Shown here piece after piece: positions 21,874 to 32,756 of a DNA stretch of 64,000 bases. This DNA comes from Prostheceraeus crozeri (lineage: Eukaryota; Platyhelminthes; Polycladida; Euryleptidae). Position numbers and translations under genes: made by a program. Within the stretch, counting starts at the first letter, position 1; the number at the start of each line of letters is the position of its first letter. Where the stretch lies: positions 248,001-312,000 of the forward strand of contig CAJQUW010011512.1 of the NCBI GenBank assembly GCA_907163375.1. The letters are read 5' to 3'. The notes beneath the pieces are model-generated. The model saw only the letters and a list, made by a program, of their open reading frames with translations, was not told the DNA's origin and ran no database searches.

Positions 21874-24800
21874 ATTCCTCGTGTGTTATTAATGATTTAA
21901 AAGCAAGTAAATGCAAGCAGCATGATTGATCGACTTGCAAGCTGTAATGGAAGGTGGTTTTATCCCATTCTCTACTGAGTTACCATATCATGCGTGTGCA
22001 ACTACAACTGCTTGGCTGTTGACCTTGAATTTCGGCGCCTCAGCTCTTAATGTGCCGAATTCATGTGTCTACGTAATTATGCACATGCACCATGATCAAA
22101 ATGTGCATGTGTTAATGTAGTTTCACGACAGAGACAATCCGCTGATGGAAGTTGGCAGTTTAAGGTACCGAAAAACAGAGGCAGTGGTTTTCTCGCTGTT
22201 TTTCATCCAAAAATCAATTTCTATTCGGATAGATGCTTCTAACCTAGTAATTGATCCAATTCAATTACATTCGATTTTTTCCAATCCCTGGGTTTGTCAT
22301 AAAACACATGTGGTACTTAAGCTGTCCATTTTGCGTGAACCCCTCGCTGAGTTGTTCTGTTAGGTATCACGAATGTTATAATAGGGTGTCTTGTATTGTG
22401 AAGAAGCTCGTCTGGCGACAAATGCACTCTACAAAATACTTACGATACTATACGAAGCACTGATGCACCAGGTACTAGGAGATGCAGTTTACTTGAGAAA
22501 AGCAATGCAGTTAGTTCCTTAGCACCATTTCAAATTCTCTACGAAAGAAGTTTCTTGAAGCGGTGCACGAGTCGATGGGTCTCAACCTTGCTAAGATAAC
22601 CATGCTCTAATATGAACCAGTCAGAAATTTTAATCAACGTCACGAACAGCTTTATAACTGTTTAAGTTCCTATTTGTGATTCTCATCAGTATTACAAACA
22701 GAATTTCAAATCCTATCATAATTTTGACGTTCATTTCATTTGTTTATTGCACCATTTTCATTGTTATTTCTCTCCGTGATGGGATTTCATTGGAATTCCC
22801 AGTTTCATTAACATCCTTAAAATATCCTGCCTCTCTGAATCGTTCAATGCAATGAAAATAAGCAAGTTGAATAAGGGACATTAACCCCAATGATGCAGTA
22901 AGCAACCGATTGGAATATCTATAGATCTTGATTTAGAGTGATGCTTTCAATAATGTTTAGAATTCCTTGATGATGAATTGAATACTGTCTGATGAACTGA
23001 AAGACTAAAAAGAACATTGAAAATCTCATTGAACGGGACGAGGTAGCAGAATTTGTCAGATGCCGATAGAGGTCAATCTTCCAGTAGGCTTCAATATAAC
23101 CACAACTTGGTGGACGTTTTTTGAGAGAGAGAACATTTGCTATTAGCCACCTGAGGTATATATGCTCTTTTATACATCTTGTACTGAATTGCTCGGTTTG
23201 CTTGAAATTCGGTAAGAATTACTTTCTATTAACACTAAATTGGGTTTCTGTCACATGACATGATTTCCTTTTTGTTGTCTTCGATCTGAACAGGCTTCCA
23301 AATAGATTTGATTGTTCAGCTCCGGACCCGGTCAACAATGTTTCGCTTCGTCAGTAGCATTTAGTCCTGACTTGCCCGCGCAATTCGGTTCGTTTTCGTT
23401 ATTGATGGCTTAGCGTTGGCATATTGATTTTATTTCGTTAAATATCATTAATATCCTTTTACTGTTTACACCAGAAGAAAAACCTCTTGAGTGATCGGTA
23501 TTATCGAAAGGAACAGAATCCCACTTTTCAAGAATCAATTAGACAATTGCCCACTTTGACTTTTGACCTGAGTGAAAGAGAACAATTATAATAGTGTGAA
23601 TTTATGAAATATGATGAATAGTGAAAACTTGTCGTATGAAACCGCCCCCTAGTTATGCTTCAGCCTATCGGATCTCATCAGTTGTGAGAGGGTTCGAACC
23701 AGCGAAGTTTGAGGTTGAGAACAAGTAAGCAAGTCCACCCTCGAACCACAAAAACATCTGGTCATCTGTTGATACCGGGAATTACACCACAGTAGCGGTC
23801 AATTCACGTCATTTACACCACAGTTTTCTTACAGCTGTCGATAGAAACTTTGGAATAAAATGTCATACACCGACAGTTTTAATCATAGAAATCTGATTGA
23901 TTTCAAGGATTAAGTTCCATAGCGAAGACGTTTCTGCTTTTCTGTGTTGAAGAGCGAGTTTATTAAAATACCACCGGCGACACTGATGCAGTTGCTGAGA
24001 TATCTATGATTTTGACGACCGTCCGTGGACCTCTTACAGCGTTGATATTTCTCGGACTGAAATACATATGTATATAACAGCATTCGTGTGCTGGCCATTA
24101 CTGGAGGGTTGATCACACAGAAAGATAGCTATTGTTTGTCGACCATTATTGTGTTCAGCAGACGCTTATTGTGAATATAATAAACGGCTAAATGCGTACA
24201 TGGTACTTAATTATAGCTTAACTTCTTATAGAATTATTCGATTTCAAAGCTATACCATTGAAGCATTGAATTCACTGTCACCAGGCCCATTGCCTATCAA
24301 TCAGCAAGATAAACTTATGGCTAAGTGTGAATGACTTATTATTCTAAAATCTTGGTGAAATTACATGAATTGCTAGATTTCTATGTCAGACAATAGAGAA
24401 TAAAGTTGAATGTGGAGTGCGTATAACACTAGACGGTAGCATAGTCACTAGACGGTGGTTATCTACTCACATTCATTCGCTACCAATTTCACTAGCATCA
24501 CATAGCATGTAGAATAGATATTGGTATCATTAAACGGTGGTTATCTACTCACTGTGAGGGTAAGGAACTGTGGTGTAACCTACAATTACCCAGCAGTGCA
24601 GTAATTTACCACTGTTTTATCCAGCCGCGTAGAGACTGACGGCACTCCGCAATTATTTCATGCTGCACCTGAGTTTAAGATGTTTCATCATTGCACTAGT
24701 TTATCAGTACTCGGTAAACAGTATCTCAGCAGCCAAGGCGGCAACTGAAGTGCACACAGATGACTAACAAGTGCACACTTGTTACAGTGACTAAAGAGTG

Positions 24801-25005
24801 CGGCTCTATTTCTTCTAGCTCCAACGTCACTGGTTCCAACCTGCCGCCCATGACTTATGAGGTCAACTAGTCCTCAACATGTCTCGTGGTAGTGACATCT
24901 GAGTTTCTATAAATTTAATAATATACGGGTTTCTTCTAAAAAGTAAATAATTATATTTGCCGTTACCTATTGCGATGTGAGGTTGGTCATTACCTGTGCC
25001 TGTCT
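21874..25005. other. No gene recognised; short direct repeats
   Basis: Presumably intronic if the host gene runs on. ACGGTGGTTATCTACTCAC occurs at 24452-24470 and 24534-24552, an 82-bp period. A possible acceptor before 23295 (TTCGATCTGAACAG) is phase-compatible with the exon at 20887, but the frame closes after about 20 codons, so I do not call an exon. GGGTTCGAACC near 23690 looks like a B box without a matching A box. Confidence 0.4.
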
Positions 25006-25799
25006 CAGACCTGGAAACGGGTCGCCCGGGTCACGGGTCAAGCACGTGACCCGGTTGACCCTGTCTCAAATAAGCTTAAAATGGCACTATATGTCAAATA
25101 GCTTGAATTGTCTACGATATCGATTTTCTGATACAATTTTCTTTTTGAATGATAAGTTACCGATACTTATCAGCCTACTTAACAGTAAGGTGAGTTTTGA
25201 AGGGTGATTGTAGCTCGGATTCGTTTCCTAATTTAAGCGGACTGACTCAAAGACTTTGAGCTGACTATCTTATATAAAAGAAGACTCATGCCCACTGGTA
25301 CTATATAGCCTCTAGGCAGACTTTTAAGATTTTTAAGCTTTTAAGACTTTTAGGCAGTTAGGATCGTAGCTTCTAAGAATACTAGCGCACTAGATAGGCA
25401 TACCATGACTGCCGGTAAAAGGTCTAATAAGACTAAATTCTAAGCCCAACCTTTGGGGATCTATATCTATGACTACTAGCCGCTACTAGACAGGCATATA
25501 CATGACTAGCCTTTAGGCTTTCTCGGCCAGTTACACCAACATCTTCAACACCGGACAAAAGCGTTCATAACTTTCAGTGAATTAGAAGCATGCTACGATT
25601 TGGAACGTTGGAAGCCTATCTATCAGTATTACTCGCACATCTATAAGCTACAAAATGCGCTACATGAAGGCTTGTAATGCAACGGTGTAATACATGTACA
25701 CGGGGACTCTCCTTACATTTTAGAAAACGGGTCACAGGTTATAGGGTAGGCGGGTCATCCGGGTCACGGGTCACTGAGAGTGACCCGTTTCCAGCCCTG
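25006..25799. mobile_element. hAT-type MITE with GGGTCA-rich ends
   Basis: A 794-bp element with inverted ends: CAGACCTGGAAACGGGTC on the left and CAGGGCTGGAAACGGGTC read inward from the right. Flanks are GCCTGTCT (24998-25005) and, after the right end, GCCCTGTCT, which is an imperfect 8-bp duplication with one extra C. Both ends carry runs of GGGTCA/TGACCC units that can also pair locally. The middle (about 25280-25520) holds short internal repeats around CTTTTAAG, CTAGAYAGGCATA and CATGACT. No coding capacity for a transposase is visible, so it depended on a partner. Confidence 0.75.
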
Positions 25800-26895
25800 G
25801 GCCCTGTCTAGCCATGTTCTTTATCCAGCCCGCCTCCTCCTATGAGCAACAGGGCATAAGATCCTCCTATAAGGACGGGAGCATCTAAATGCATCTGATT
25901 CAAAAGGTTGATGGAAATTAAAATCTTATCCTGTCTATAAAAAAAAACCACTTCATTCTGTCAGTACTCATTATTATTATTTCGTGTAAATAGCAGTAAT
26001 ATGCAGCTTCCATCTGATATCATTTCAATCAAGATCACACTCCTGCCGCAAGTTTTTGTATCTTCTTACCTTCACAAGCTGAGGAACCCAAAAACACATA
26101 AAATTCTTTGAAAACGTGAAATCAGCTTCTGAAGAATGAGGAAGTTTGCAAGATGCTTTATATTCGTCTTCTGAAATTCTCTGACTGTTTATGGGATGGA
26201 TGTTAAAGCGGACTAGGATTCTGAACGCCGACATTTCGAACAGGCTCAAGTTCTCTTCTGATATTTCGTGCTCCATTGCCAGTCTTCCAAAATATCAGAA
26301 ATCCAAACATCTAACAAACCTCAGAGCTTTTCATTTTGATGGATTTATCGTCATCTGTGGTAAATCTCCAATTCTATTAAATGGATCTGCAAGTAATCGA
26401 TGATGCAGCTGTTTATGTACACATGATAGTTGTATTGTGTAATGCCAGTTCTGCAGTGTAAACAATATGCTGTATTGTCTCGGCAGTAAGTTGAACTCGC
26501 ATGAACAAAACTAATGAATAAAGAACTGAAAGGTCCATCTCGTGAACATCATCGCCTTAAAACTGAGACATCTTTCCGGTGTGTCCATAAGTGCGACCCT
26601 CTATATTGGGTATGAGATCAAAACCTTGATTAGCATTACACCATCTATTACGTCCATTCATCTATATACAAAATTTAATCATAATTCGTTTCTTCAAATG
26701 TCCTCCCGTTAGTCGTGCTCATGCTAAAGTTGCTATCGCTTCTGCAATAGAATTGGCAGCATTTCGGCTGTAGAGGCTTCGTGTTTCTTCATATGAATAA
26801 CTAGTTTGTTATCGGTTTCATGGTTGATTTATCAGAGCGAATTCTAGTGTCATGTCAGCGTTCATTGATACACGGGAAAAGTGCGTCGCGATCTT
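25800..26895. other. No gene recognised
   Basis: Two overlapping frames at 26025-26403 on opposite strands resemble nothing. A GTGAACATCATCGCCT stretch near 26540 loosely resembles one near 28755, which may mark an old dispersed repeat. Confidence 0.45.
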
Positions 26896-27346
26896 ATAAT
26901 ATAATAATAATAAATTCTTTATTCTAAGTAGACAACATTTGTAGCATAGCTAATTTGAAATGGTCCTCTAAACAACAGCATAAAAGTAAGCGAAATTAAC
27001 AAAAGTAAGGAAAAAGTTGAATAAACGACCAAAAATTCGCAAAGAAATGGTCGAAGTATCGTCTTTTGAAACTTCGGATCGTGTCACACTCTTTGATACT
27101 TCGATTGCAGAGGTTACATCGAAGTGTTTTTTTCTCAGTTTCGTTTTGGCATGCGGTAGGCACATGTATAGTTCTCCGCCGGCAGATATAGCTCGTGTAA
27201 CTTGACTTTGAGTAGTCCGCTTTGTGAACATTTCTAGCAAATATACTGGGGCCAAACCATTCATGGTTTCGTACACCATTGTGACTTGTTTGAAATCCAC
27301 CCTTTCTCGAATAGGCATCTTCGTGTAATGATTTAATTTCAACCAA
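26896..27346 (-). pseudogene. 3' end of a LINE (CR1/L2-type tail), minus strand
   Basis: Minus-strand translation from 27346 gives the typical end of LINE ORF2: MPIRERVDFKQVTMVYETMN and GLAPVYLLEMF (pattern LPIRxRIxxK, then GLAPxYL), then GELY and KTKL blocks. The frame shifts near 27160-27080, and FKRRYFDHF follows in another frame. The 3' end is an ATT-type simple repeat with AATAAAGAAT at 26896-26925, a common kind of LINE tail. Only about 0.45 kb remains; 5' truncation removed the reverse transcriptase. Confidence 0.75.
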
Positions 27347-27684
27347 CTCTCATTTGATATTTTAATATGGAATGGTGGTGGCTGCGGACATGGCCTTGTA
27401 GGTTCAATCGTTTGGACGAGTTTCTATCTAGAATGTTGTCGAGAAAGACGTCTAGACTGAAAGAATCAAATCCTTATTGCTCAACGTAGACCAACTTCAT
27501 TTTTCTCTAATTACTCCGTACATTAGCTCAATGCTCGGCGGTGTTGTTTATTTTGGATTGACTGATTTGAGTTGTTCGATAATTATAGGCTGATCATATC
27601 TTCCTTCGTTTTTCTTTTTCAGAATATGTTTTTTTACTAGTTAATTTGAAAATTGCCTTTAATACAGCTGCTTTTTTTATCCAG
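27347..27684. other. No gene recognised; upstream of a possible terminal exon
   Basis: AT-rich spacer. Its end, from about 27655, is T-rich with CTTTTTTTATCCAG just before 27685, which fits a splice acceptor. Confidence 0.4.
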
Positions 27685-27889
27685 GAATCCTGTTACCGAA
27701 GTAACATTGGAAGATGCTACGGATCTTTTATTACTATCTCCTAGACATCAAGATAAATTTGTTGCGAATTACTGTCCGATTTTCCTTGATGGTACCGCTT
27801 ACATCGCTTATGTTGCCCGCCCAAGGCCCGGGCCTACTTCTACCTCTGGTTGTCATACTATGGAAATGACAAAGAATATGAATTTGTAG
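27685..27889 (+). CDS. Possible terminal exon of an unidentified gene
   Basis: A good pyrimidine tract and CAG precede 27685. The frame then runs 68 codons to TAG at 27889: NPVTEVTLEDATDLLLLSPR, then a block with KFVANYCPIF, LDGTAYIAYVARPRPGP. The composition looks like real protein and less like AT noise than most frames here. A canonical AATAAA stands 101 bp after the stop. The acceptor phase (one base completes a codon) is compatible with the donor at 21112, but the residues do not match what usually follows in the SRCIN1 family. I do not recognise the protein. It may belong to that gene as an alternative end, to another gene, or be chance. Confidence 0.35.
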
Positions 27890-27989
27890 CTCCACTTAAT
27901 CTTATACTTAAATGACAAGCTCAAGATTCATTTTGTGACATCAGGTTCATAAGCCAGAATTTTTCACAATCTATAAAAAGAAAAATGAC

Positions 27990-27995
27990 AATAAA
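27990..27995 (+). terminator. AATAAA poly(A) signal candidate
   Basis: Canonical hexamer 101 bp after the stop of the possible terminal exon. Such hexamers are frequent by chance in AT-rich DNA, so it supports the exon only weakly. Confidence 0.3.
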
Positions 27996-28224
27996 AAAGA
28001 ATGAAATCAAAGGATGCTTAAAGTTGAATATTGATAATATACTCCTCTGGTCATTTCATGCTCACATTTCCATGAAAAATTAGCCGCGAAAACAAAGGAA
28101 ACTAAAGAGTAGCGAATGTCAAAAGTAAACCAAAAATTTCGTTTTAGTTCGTTCTTTCATTTACTGTATTTGAGATCTGAGAAGAAAAAATACAGCTCCG
28201 ACTCTACTTCGCAGATGGCTAGTG

Positions 28225-28418
28225 GTCTCCGTGGCACAGTGGTTAAGTGCTTGGCCTAGCGATCTTTTGGTCCAGAGGTCGAACCCCGAAGGTGTCATTG
28301 GAAGTCGGCAGGACGGGCATCCGGACTAAAAGTACTACAACGCTCCGTGAGTCTGACTATGTCAGCACCGTCCAAGCCCCAAGTATGGGGAGTAGTGACG
28401 CAAAAGCTTCATTCATTT
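28225..28418 (+). mobile_element. SINE-B copy, plus orientation
   Basis: A near-complete copy of the second tRNA-derived family. The head is GGTCTCCGTGGCACAGTGG TTAAGTGC (A box); GAGGTCGAACCCC is the B box. Then come GTGTCATTGGAAGTCGGCAGG, GTCTGACTATGTCAGCACC, and the 3' core with GTCCAAGCCCC, GGGGAGTAGTGACG. At least ten more full, partial or decayed copies follow in the window. An open frame crossing it is fortuitous. Confidence 0.88.
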
Positions 28419-28836
28419 TTAGGTACGTGTACATGCAACAAAATGTCATAGACTTCAGCATTAATGTTTTATGTCTATTTTCTTTTTTGTCATCTCCTTG
28501 TATCGAAATTTGGATCATTCAGAAGTGACAAAGTGATGGACAGTGGTTCGTAACTGTAGAAGCAGCCAGCAATTCAGAAATGAGTTACTGTGCCCTACAA
28601 TTTATGTCCGTTTATAGAATTTGTAATAGAAAAGACTTCAGTGAATGATCCCGTAGTTCAGCAGTCAATGACAGAAGTTCAGTAAGGAAGTACGAAGTTC
28701 AAACCTGAATAAAAACGAGTCACTTGGGAGGTAGAACCTGAAACATCACCTCGTGAATATCATAGCTAAACATCTCTTTGGGTCTGTCTATTCTGATGCT
28801 CGAAATCGAGGATGAAGGTAAAAATAGGAAATAAGT
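28419..28836. other. No gene; faint tRNA-like sequence
   Basis: CCCGTAGTTCAGCAGTC at about 28650 and CGAAGTTCAAACC 45 bp later resemble weak A and B boxes, with GGGAGGTAGAACCTG following. This may be an old SINE of another family. Confidence 0.3.
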
Positions 28837-29155
28837 TTGCCAAATAAATCTCTCTCCAGTGCTCTAAATAATAAAACTAAAAGTGAGAAGCAAAAAAACT
28901 GCAATTTCTGTAACCTGATGACTGATAACTATAAATGCAATGGCCGTTTCATCGTTTGTAAGCTTACTTGCAAATTATGCACAGAATTTTACATCGGCAA
29001 AAGTCGCCGCCCATTCTATTTGCGCTATTCTGAGCATCCATTAACACTCGCAACAAAATCAGAGTCCTATCTGATCACTTGATAATTCTGATGTATACAG
29101 TATTGACAAATTTAGAATTCTTGTTGATATGTCCGAATCTCAATTTCCACTAAAA
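28837..29155 (+). pseudogene. Penelope-like element, GIY-YIG endonuclease remnant
   Basis: The frame 28837-29082 translates to NCNFCN, then YKCNGRFIVCKLTCKLC and FYIGKSRRPFYLRYSEH. This is the C-terminal GIY-YIG-type endonuclease of Penelope-like retroelements: paired cysteines, a KLTCKxC motif, FYIGKTxRPFxxRxxEH. The related SDHL and DSDxxSFxFxIL-like blocks continue downstream (for example LDNSDVYSIDKFRILVD) but in shifted frames, with a stop at 29080-29082, so at least two frameshifts have occurred. The reverse transcriptase part is not seen upstream. In intact elements this domain nicks target DNA to prime reverse transcription. Confidence 0.75.
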
Positions 29156-29226
29156 GTGGTATTGTCCATGTCCATGGCTCTGTAAAACAACGGGGTCAAA
29201 TATTCATCTTCCTATAGCGCCTAATG

Positions 29227-29815
29227 CAGAGCTTCTCAAGCTTTCTGTCCTGACTACCCACCATCTGCACATGGACCACCAGTTACCCTCAATCGACATT
29301 TTACTCACTATTCATGTGATCAATAAAACAATATTTTTCAATGTGGAACAACAACCTTATTCAATGTAAGATACAATATCCGATAAAATGCAAAAATCCG
29401 GAAGGTGACACTCAAACTACAGAATAATGATCCAAAGTTAGGTTGAGTCAGAAAAGTGCTGTGTTGCTAACCAATATGAAATACCAATATGAATACAAAA
29501 ATGTCGAACTGTATGAGGTCTTTCAGTTGGAATGAAGAACTATTTTTTGGCAATTAGCCGATCAATATGTGGACACGTTTTGGGTAATGCTAGCCGCATG
29601 GTGGAGCGAGACACACTCGCATGCTCCGCCTACCTATTAATAATTAGGCCTACACACCTATGGGCAGAAACAAGTCAAGCAAATAAATGCATTATTTTCT
29701 CCAGTTTTGCTAGTCATACAGTTAATTATCTTAGTTTCTTCAAGAAATCCTCCTTTACCAAAAAATCCCAATTTTATACAACTTTGCATAATTAATCAGA
29801 GTTTGAGAAACCATG
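29227..29815. mobile_element. hAT-type MITE
   Basis: A 589-bp element. The left end is CAGAGCTTCTCAAGCTTTCT and the right end, read inward, is CATGGTTTCTCAAACTCTGA; these are imperfect versions of the common hAT terminus CAGxGGTTCTCAAACT. The flanks are GCCTAATG (29219-29226) and GTCTAATG (29816-29823), an 8-bp duplication with one change. No transposase sequence is recognisable inside. Confidence 0.65.
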
Positions 29816-29823
29816 GTCTAATG

Positions 29824-30694
29824 AGTAAGAATGATGGCAAATGTTGACGAATGATGTATGAGAATGTACGCAGAGACATAATTGGTATTTAAAAGTTCAC
29901 TATTCTTATTTATCTCTTCACCATTGCTGTCACATAATTTTGATAAAAGGTCAAACCAGGATAAAGGCGAAAAAAGAGCTGATATGGGAAACACGTCAAA
30001 TATCGTTTCAATCATCTGCGAAGATCCACTTGTCCCCTTGAAAATATGGATCCATGTGCAAGCGATCTACGATACCGGACATAAACTTGACCCCGAGGCC
30101 ACGCCCAAATTGCAGTACTTTCCCTATTCTAACTGCGCGTGATCCCAAGCTTGTCTGTTGACGAGGACAAGTGTTTGAACCGTATTACGCTTGCGTGCCG
30201 CGATTGATTAGCCGCCATATACAACAACTCAAGCAAGAGTATGTCATGACGACTCTAACGCACGCACAGCGCGATAATTCTCTCTTTCAAGATAGCAGCA
30301 GTTATGTGGCCATTTCTCATTTGATGGTAGATGTCTTTCGTCCATTGTCAATCATCACTGATTTTGATTCAGGTTAAATAATGGTCACGATTACTGAAGA
30401 CATTTTCTTTTCAGAGTTTGCCAATAGTTAATTTACAATGCATTGTGTATCTATCATGCTCTTTAATTGAAGTTTAAAAACTGACCACCTCACGCAAAGT
30501 TAAGATTGCTTTATTTAACTCCAATAATCGTAATCACAAGCAGGGGTTTGAAACTGACTTATTCATCATCTTGAACTGCATGTGGTTCGTTTTAATAATG
30601 ATAAGTTTAAGATGATCACACTCAAAACGAGATGCCCAGAAAACTGCATTCGGCGAATCTACGAATATTAAAAGGAAAAAGTAAGTGATGATTT
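29824..30694. other. No recognised gene; GC-richer frames
   Basis: Between 29980 and 30380 base composition is less AT-rich and two frames (to 30142 and 30171-30377) read through. Their translations (including LISRHIQQLKQEYVMTTLTH) match nothing I know. An AG-GTTAAA step at 30374 could be a weak donor. I leave this as possible unidentified coding sequence. Confidence 0.3.
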
Positions 30695-31015
30695 AACGTC
30701 ACTACTCACTCCCAAAGCGGGGCTTGGACGCTGTTGACATATCAGACTTTTATCTGGAGTGTTGTGATCTTCTGCGCTGGATGCCCTTCTAGCCCGGGAA
30801 TTTCAGAAAATCAGAATTTCAGAAATTTCAGGAAAACTATTGATTTACTCTAATAAATAGTGTCTGGTTGTACACTTTACTTCATCCTCGTTCCCTGCAC
30901 AACTTCACGCAAGTTCCTGGACTATTCCTGCCGACTTCCAATGACACCTTAGGGGCTCGACCACCGGACCGAAAGATCGCTAGGCCAAGCACCTAGCCAC
31001 AGTGCCATGGAGACC
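30695..31015 (-). mobile_element. SINE-B copy, minus, split by a 138-bp insertion
   Basis: The 3' core (30695-30789) and the tRNA-like head with its box elements (30928-31015) are both typical of the family, but the CCCTTCCTGCCGAC segment is opened by about 138 bp of unrelated sequence (30790-30927). The insert begins with three near-copies of AATTTCAGAA and has no recognised ends. Confidence 0.8.
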
Positions 31016-31233
31016 GCATTCAAAGGTCATTTAATTCTTTTTATGATAGTTGTGATTAATCGAAGGCCATTGTTTGTGACTATACTATCAGTTATTTTGT
31101 GAATGTAAAAGTTCGCATTCTTTACTCTCTTTATCACAATACATAATTCTTTGGAATATTTTTTTTGCACTGGCGATTAAATTGACGAATGATCGGATGA
31201 GTATATGCAAACGTGGAGTGTATGATGAATGTG
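31016..31233. other. Nothing recognised
   Basis: AT-rich spacer between the split SINE-B and a GC-richer open frame. Confidence 0.5.
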
Positions 31234-31443
31234 ATAACAAGTACAAGTATTGTCGGGGGCTCCAGCTGCCGGTATGACGTCTATGTCAAAGGGTACGAAC
31301 GATTGCTTGTGGCGCATGGTGAATGCGAACGTGCGCCGATCCGAGTCGGAGACCGAAGATGGAAATACGAGCGCTATTTACACTTGTACGTGGAAAATTG
31401 TGGACCCTTGCCAGTAGTGCAACCACAGGCCGTCGTCCTTTAA
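31234..31443 (+). CDS. Unassigned GC-richer open frame
   Basis: A frame ending in TAA at 31443 in a locally GC-rich patch. The translation includes GGSSCRYDVYVKGYERLLVA, ECERAPIRVGDRRW and ENCGPLPVVQPQAVVL, with three spaced cysteines. It looks more protein-like than its surroundings but matches no family known to me. There is no clear acceptor; a CAAG step near 31243 is weak. An overlapping frame (31323-31550) is also open, so coding status is unproven. Confidence 0.22.
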   Translation: MTSTSIVGGSSCRYDVYVKGYERLLVAHGECERAPIRVGDRRWKYERYLHLYVENCGPLPVVQPQAVVL

Positions 31444-32587
31444 GCGGGTGTCTACGATCTCGAGATCTAGCTCCACACTATCTTTCCCTGATAACACTTC
31501 CTCCTATAAAAAGGCATTGCGGTTTCGGAACGAAGGCTCATTTTGTTTAGGTAGCACTAGACAAAGTCTTGAAACGTGTGATTTGAAATCTTTTATGCCA
31601 TGTGTCTGTATATGGAGACCTGAATCAATATTACACCATTTAACTGAATTAGTTTTTATTCAATCAAAAATCAAACTTTCCCCAAATTACTATTTTCGTT
31701 TTAGAATAAGCCTTTCACATTCTTAGTTAGCGTATGCACTTCTTGCATGTGCTTTTGGAAATAGCATTTGCATTGAAAAAGTGCAGCAAAAGACAGAAAT
31801 ACTGAAGCAGTACTCAACGGTCTACAATCAACTCTCTAACTCAGTTTCCCATAATTCTACGAGAGACATAAACATTCCTGGCGAATGAAGCTCTCCTTGC
31901 ACTTACACTTCCTTGCTACTTGATAATGTCTTTCATTCTTCCCGCGCCCTTCTTCATTCAACATCTTCATTTGTCTCTTTTTGCAACAAGAAAGTATTTT
32001 CTGCGGTCTCAGTTTTTGTCCATGATTTTTCAACCATTCTATCCTCAATATTGCTCCTCCTGTTGCCACAATTCTTTGATGCGTCCATCGAACATAGAAG
32101 CCCTTTTCGCATGAGAAAACTTCTTTAGCGTTCAGGGATTTTATGAAACCTTTCAAAGGGGCTCAAAAAATTAATTGCAAATTATTGATTAAATACAATG
32201 TTTTGGTGTCAGCACTGAATAAATAGTAAGTGTTGTGTTTTTAGAAAAATTACTCCAACTTTTACAGTTTATCTTGTATATATTTGAGCAGTGAGAGGAT
32301 CCGTCAAATTATTGGATTTGAAAATTAATCCATTATTGCATACAAAAATTCATAGATTAGAAGTCAGGTGAATTTTATGATGCTGAATGCTAAGGTACAC
32401 TGATTTTGCATGAAGCACCAATGTCCTTAAAGTCCCTTAAGCAATCTGTTTGTGATAATACTGAGAGGGTTCTCTGCTTAGGCTTATGTAAAAGTAGGGC
32501 CTCGATACGCTGATATGATGCTAGATCATGCTATTCTTCTCTTATCACGTAATTTAATACTAATACTATTCGTACATCCTCCATTGA
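31444..32587. other. No gene recognised
   Basis: Several overlapping frames on both strands around 31857-32156 cancel one another out as evidence. No repeat ends were found. Confidence 0.5.
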
Positions 32588-32756
32588 CGACTTGGACGGT
32601 GCTGAAATAGCCGAAATTCTGAAGTTTTGTTAATCTTTTCGCCTGACGCCCTTCGTGCCACTGATGCTTTCAATGATTCTCTTGGTAGCCGACCTCAAAA
32701 CCAATGGATCGCCAGACCAAGCATTAATTTAATGTACCACAGAAACCATTGTTGAC
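32588..32756 (-). mobile_element. Old SINE-B copy, minus orientation
   Basis: A heavily mutated copy in which the order of landmarks is preserved: CTTGGACGGTGCTGAAATAG, then ATCTTTTCGCCTGACGCCC, then GATCGCCAGACCAAGCA and TGTACCACAGAAACCA. It is clearly older than the copies at 34 and 49 kb. Confidence 0.6.

Noticed and set aside
23295-23360. Possible next exon of the SRCIN1-like gene after TTCGATCTGAACAG.
   Set aside because: The frame closes after about 20 codons without a donor, and the residues do not match the family.
23680-23760. GGGTTCGAACC, resembling a tRNA B box.
   Set aside because: No A box at a suitable distance and no cloverleaf fold; not enough for a tRNA gene or SINE call.
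28247-28528. Open frames across SINE-B copies (also 33889-34095 and 34104-34313) with similar translations (LGLAISW, VSLEVGRTGIRT).
   Set aside because: The similarity arises because they are translations of the same SINE, not because a protein is conserved.
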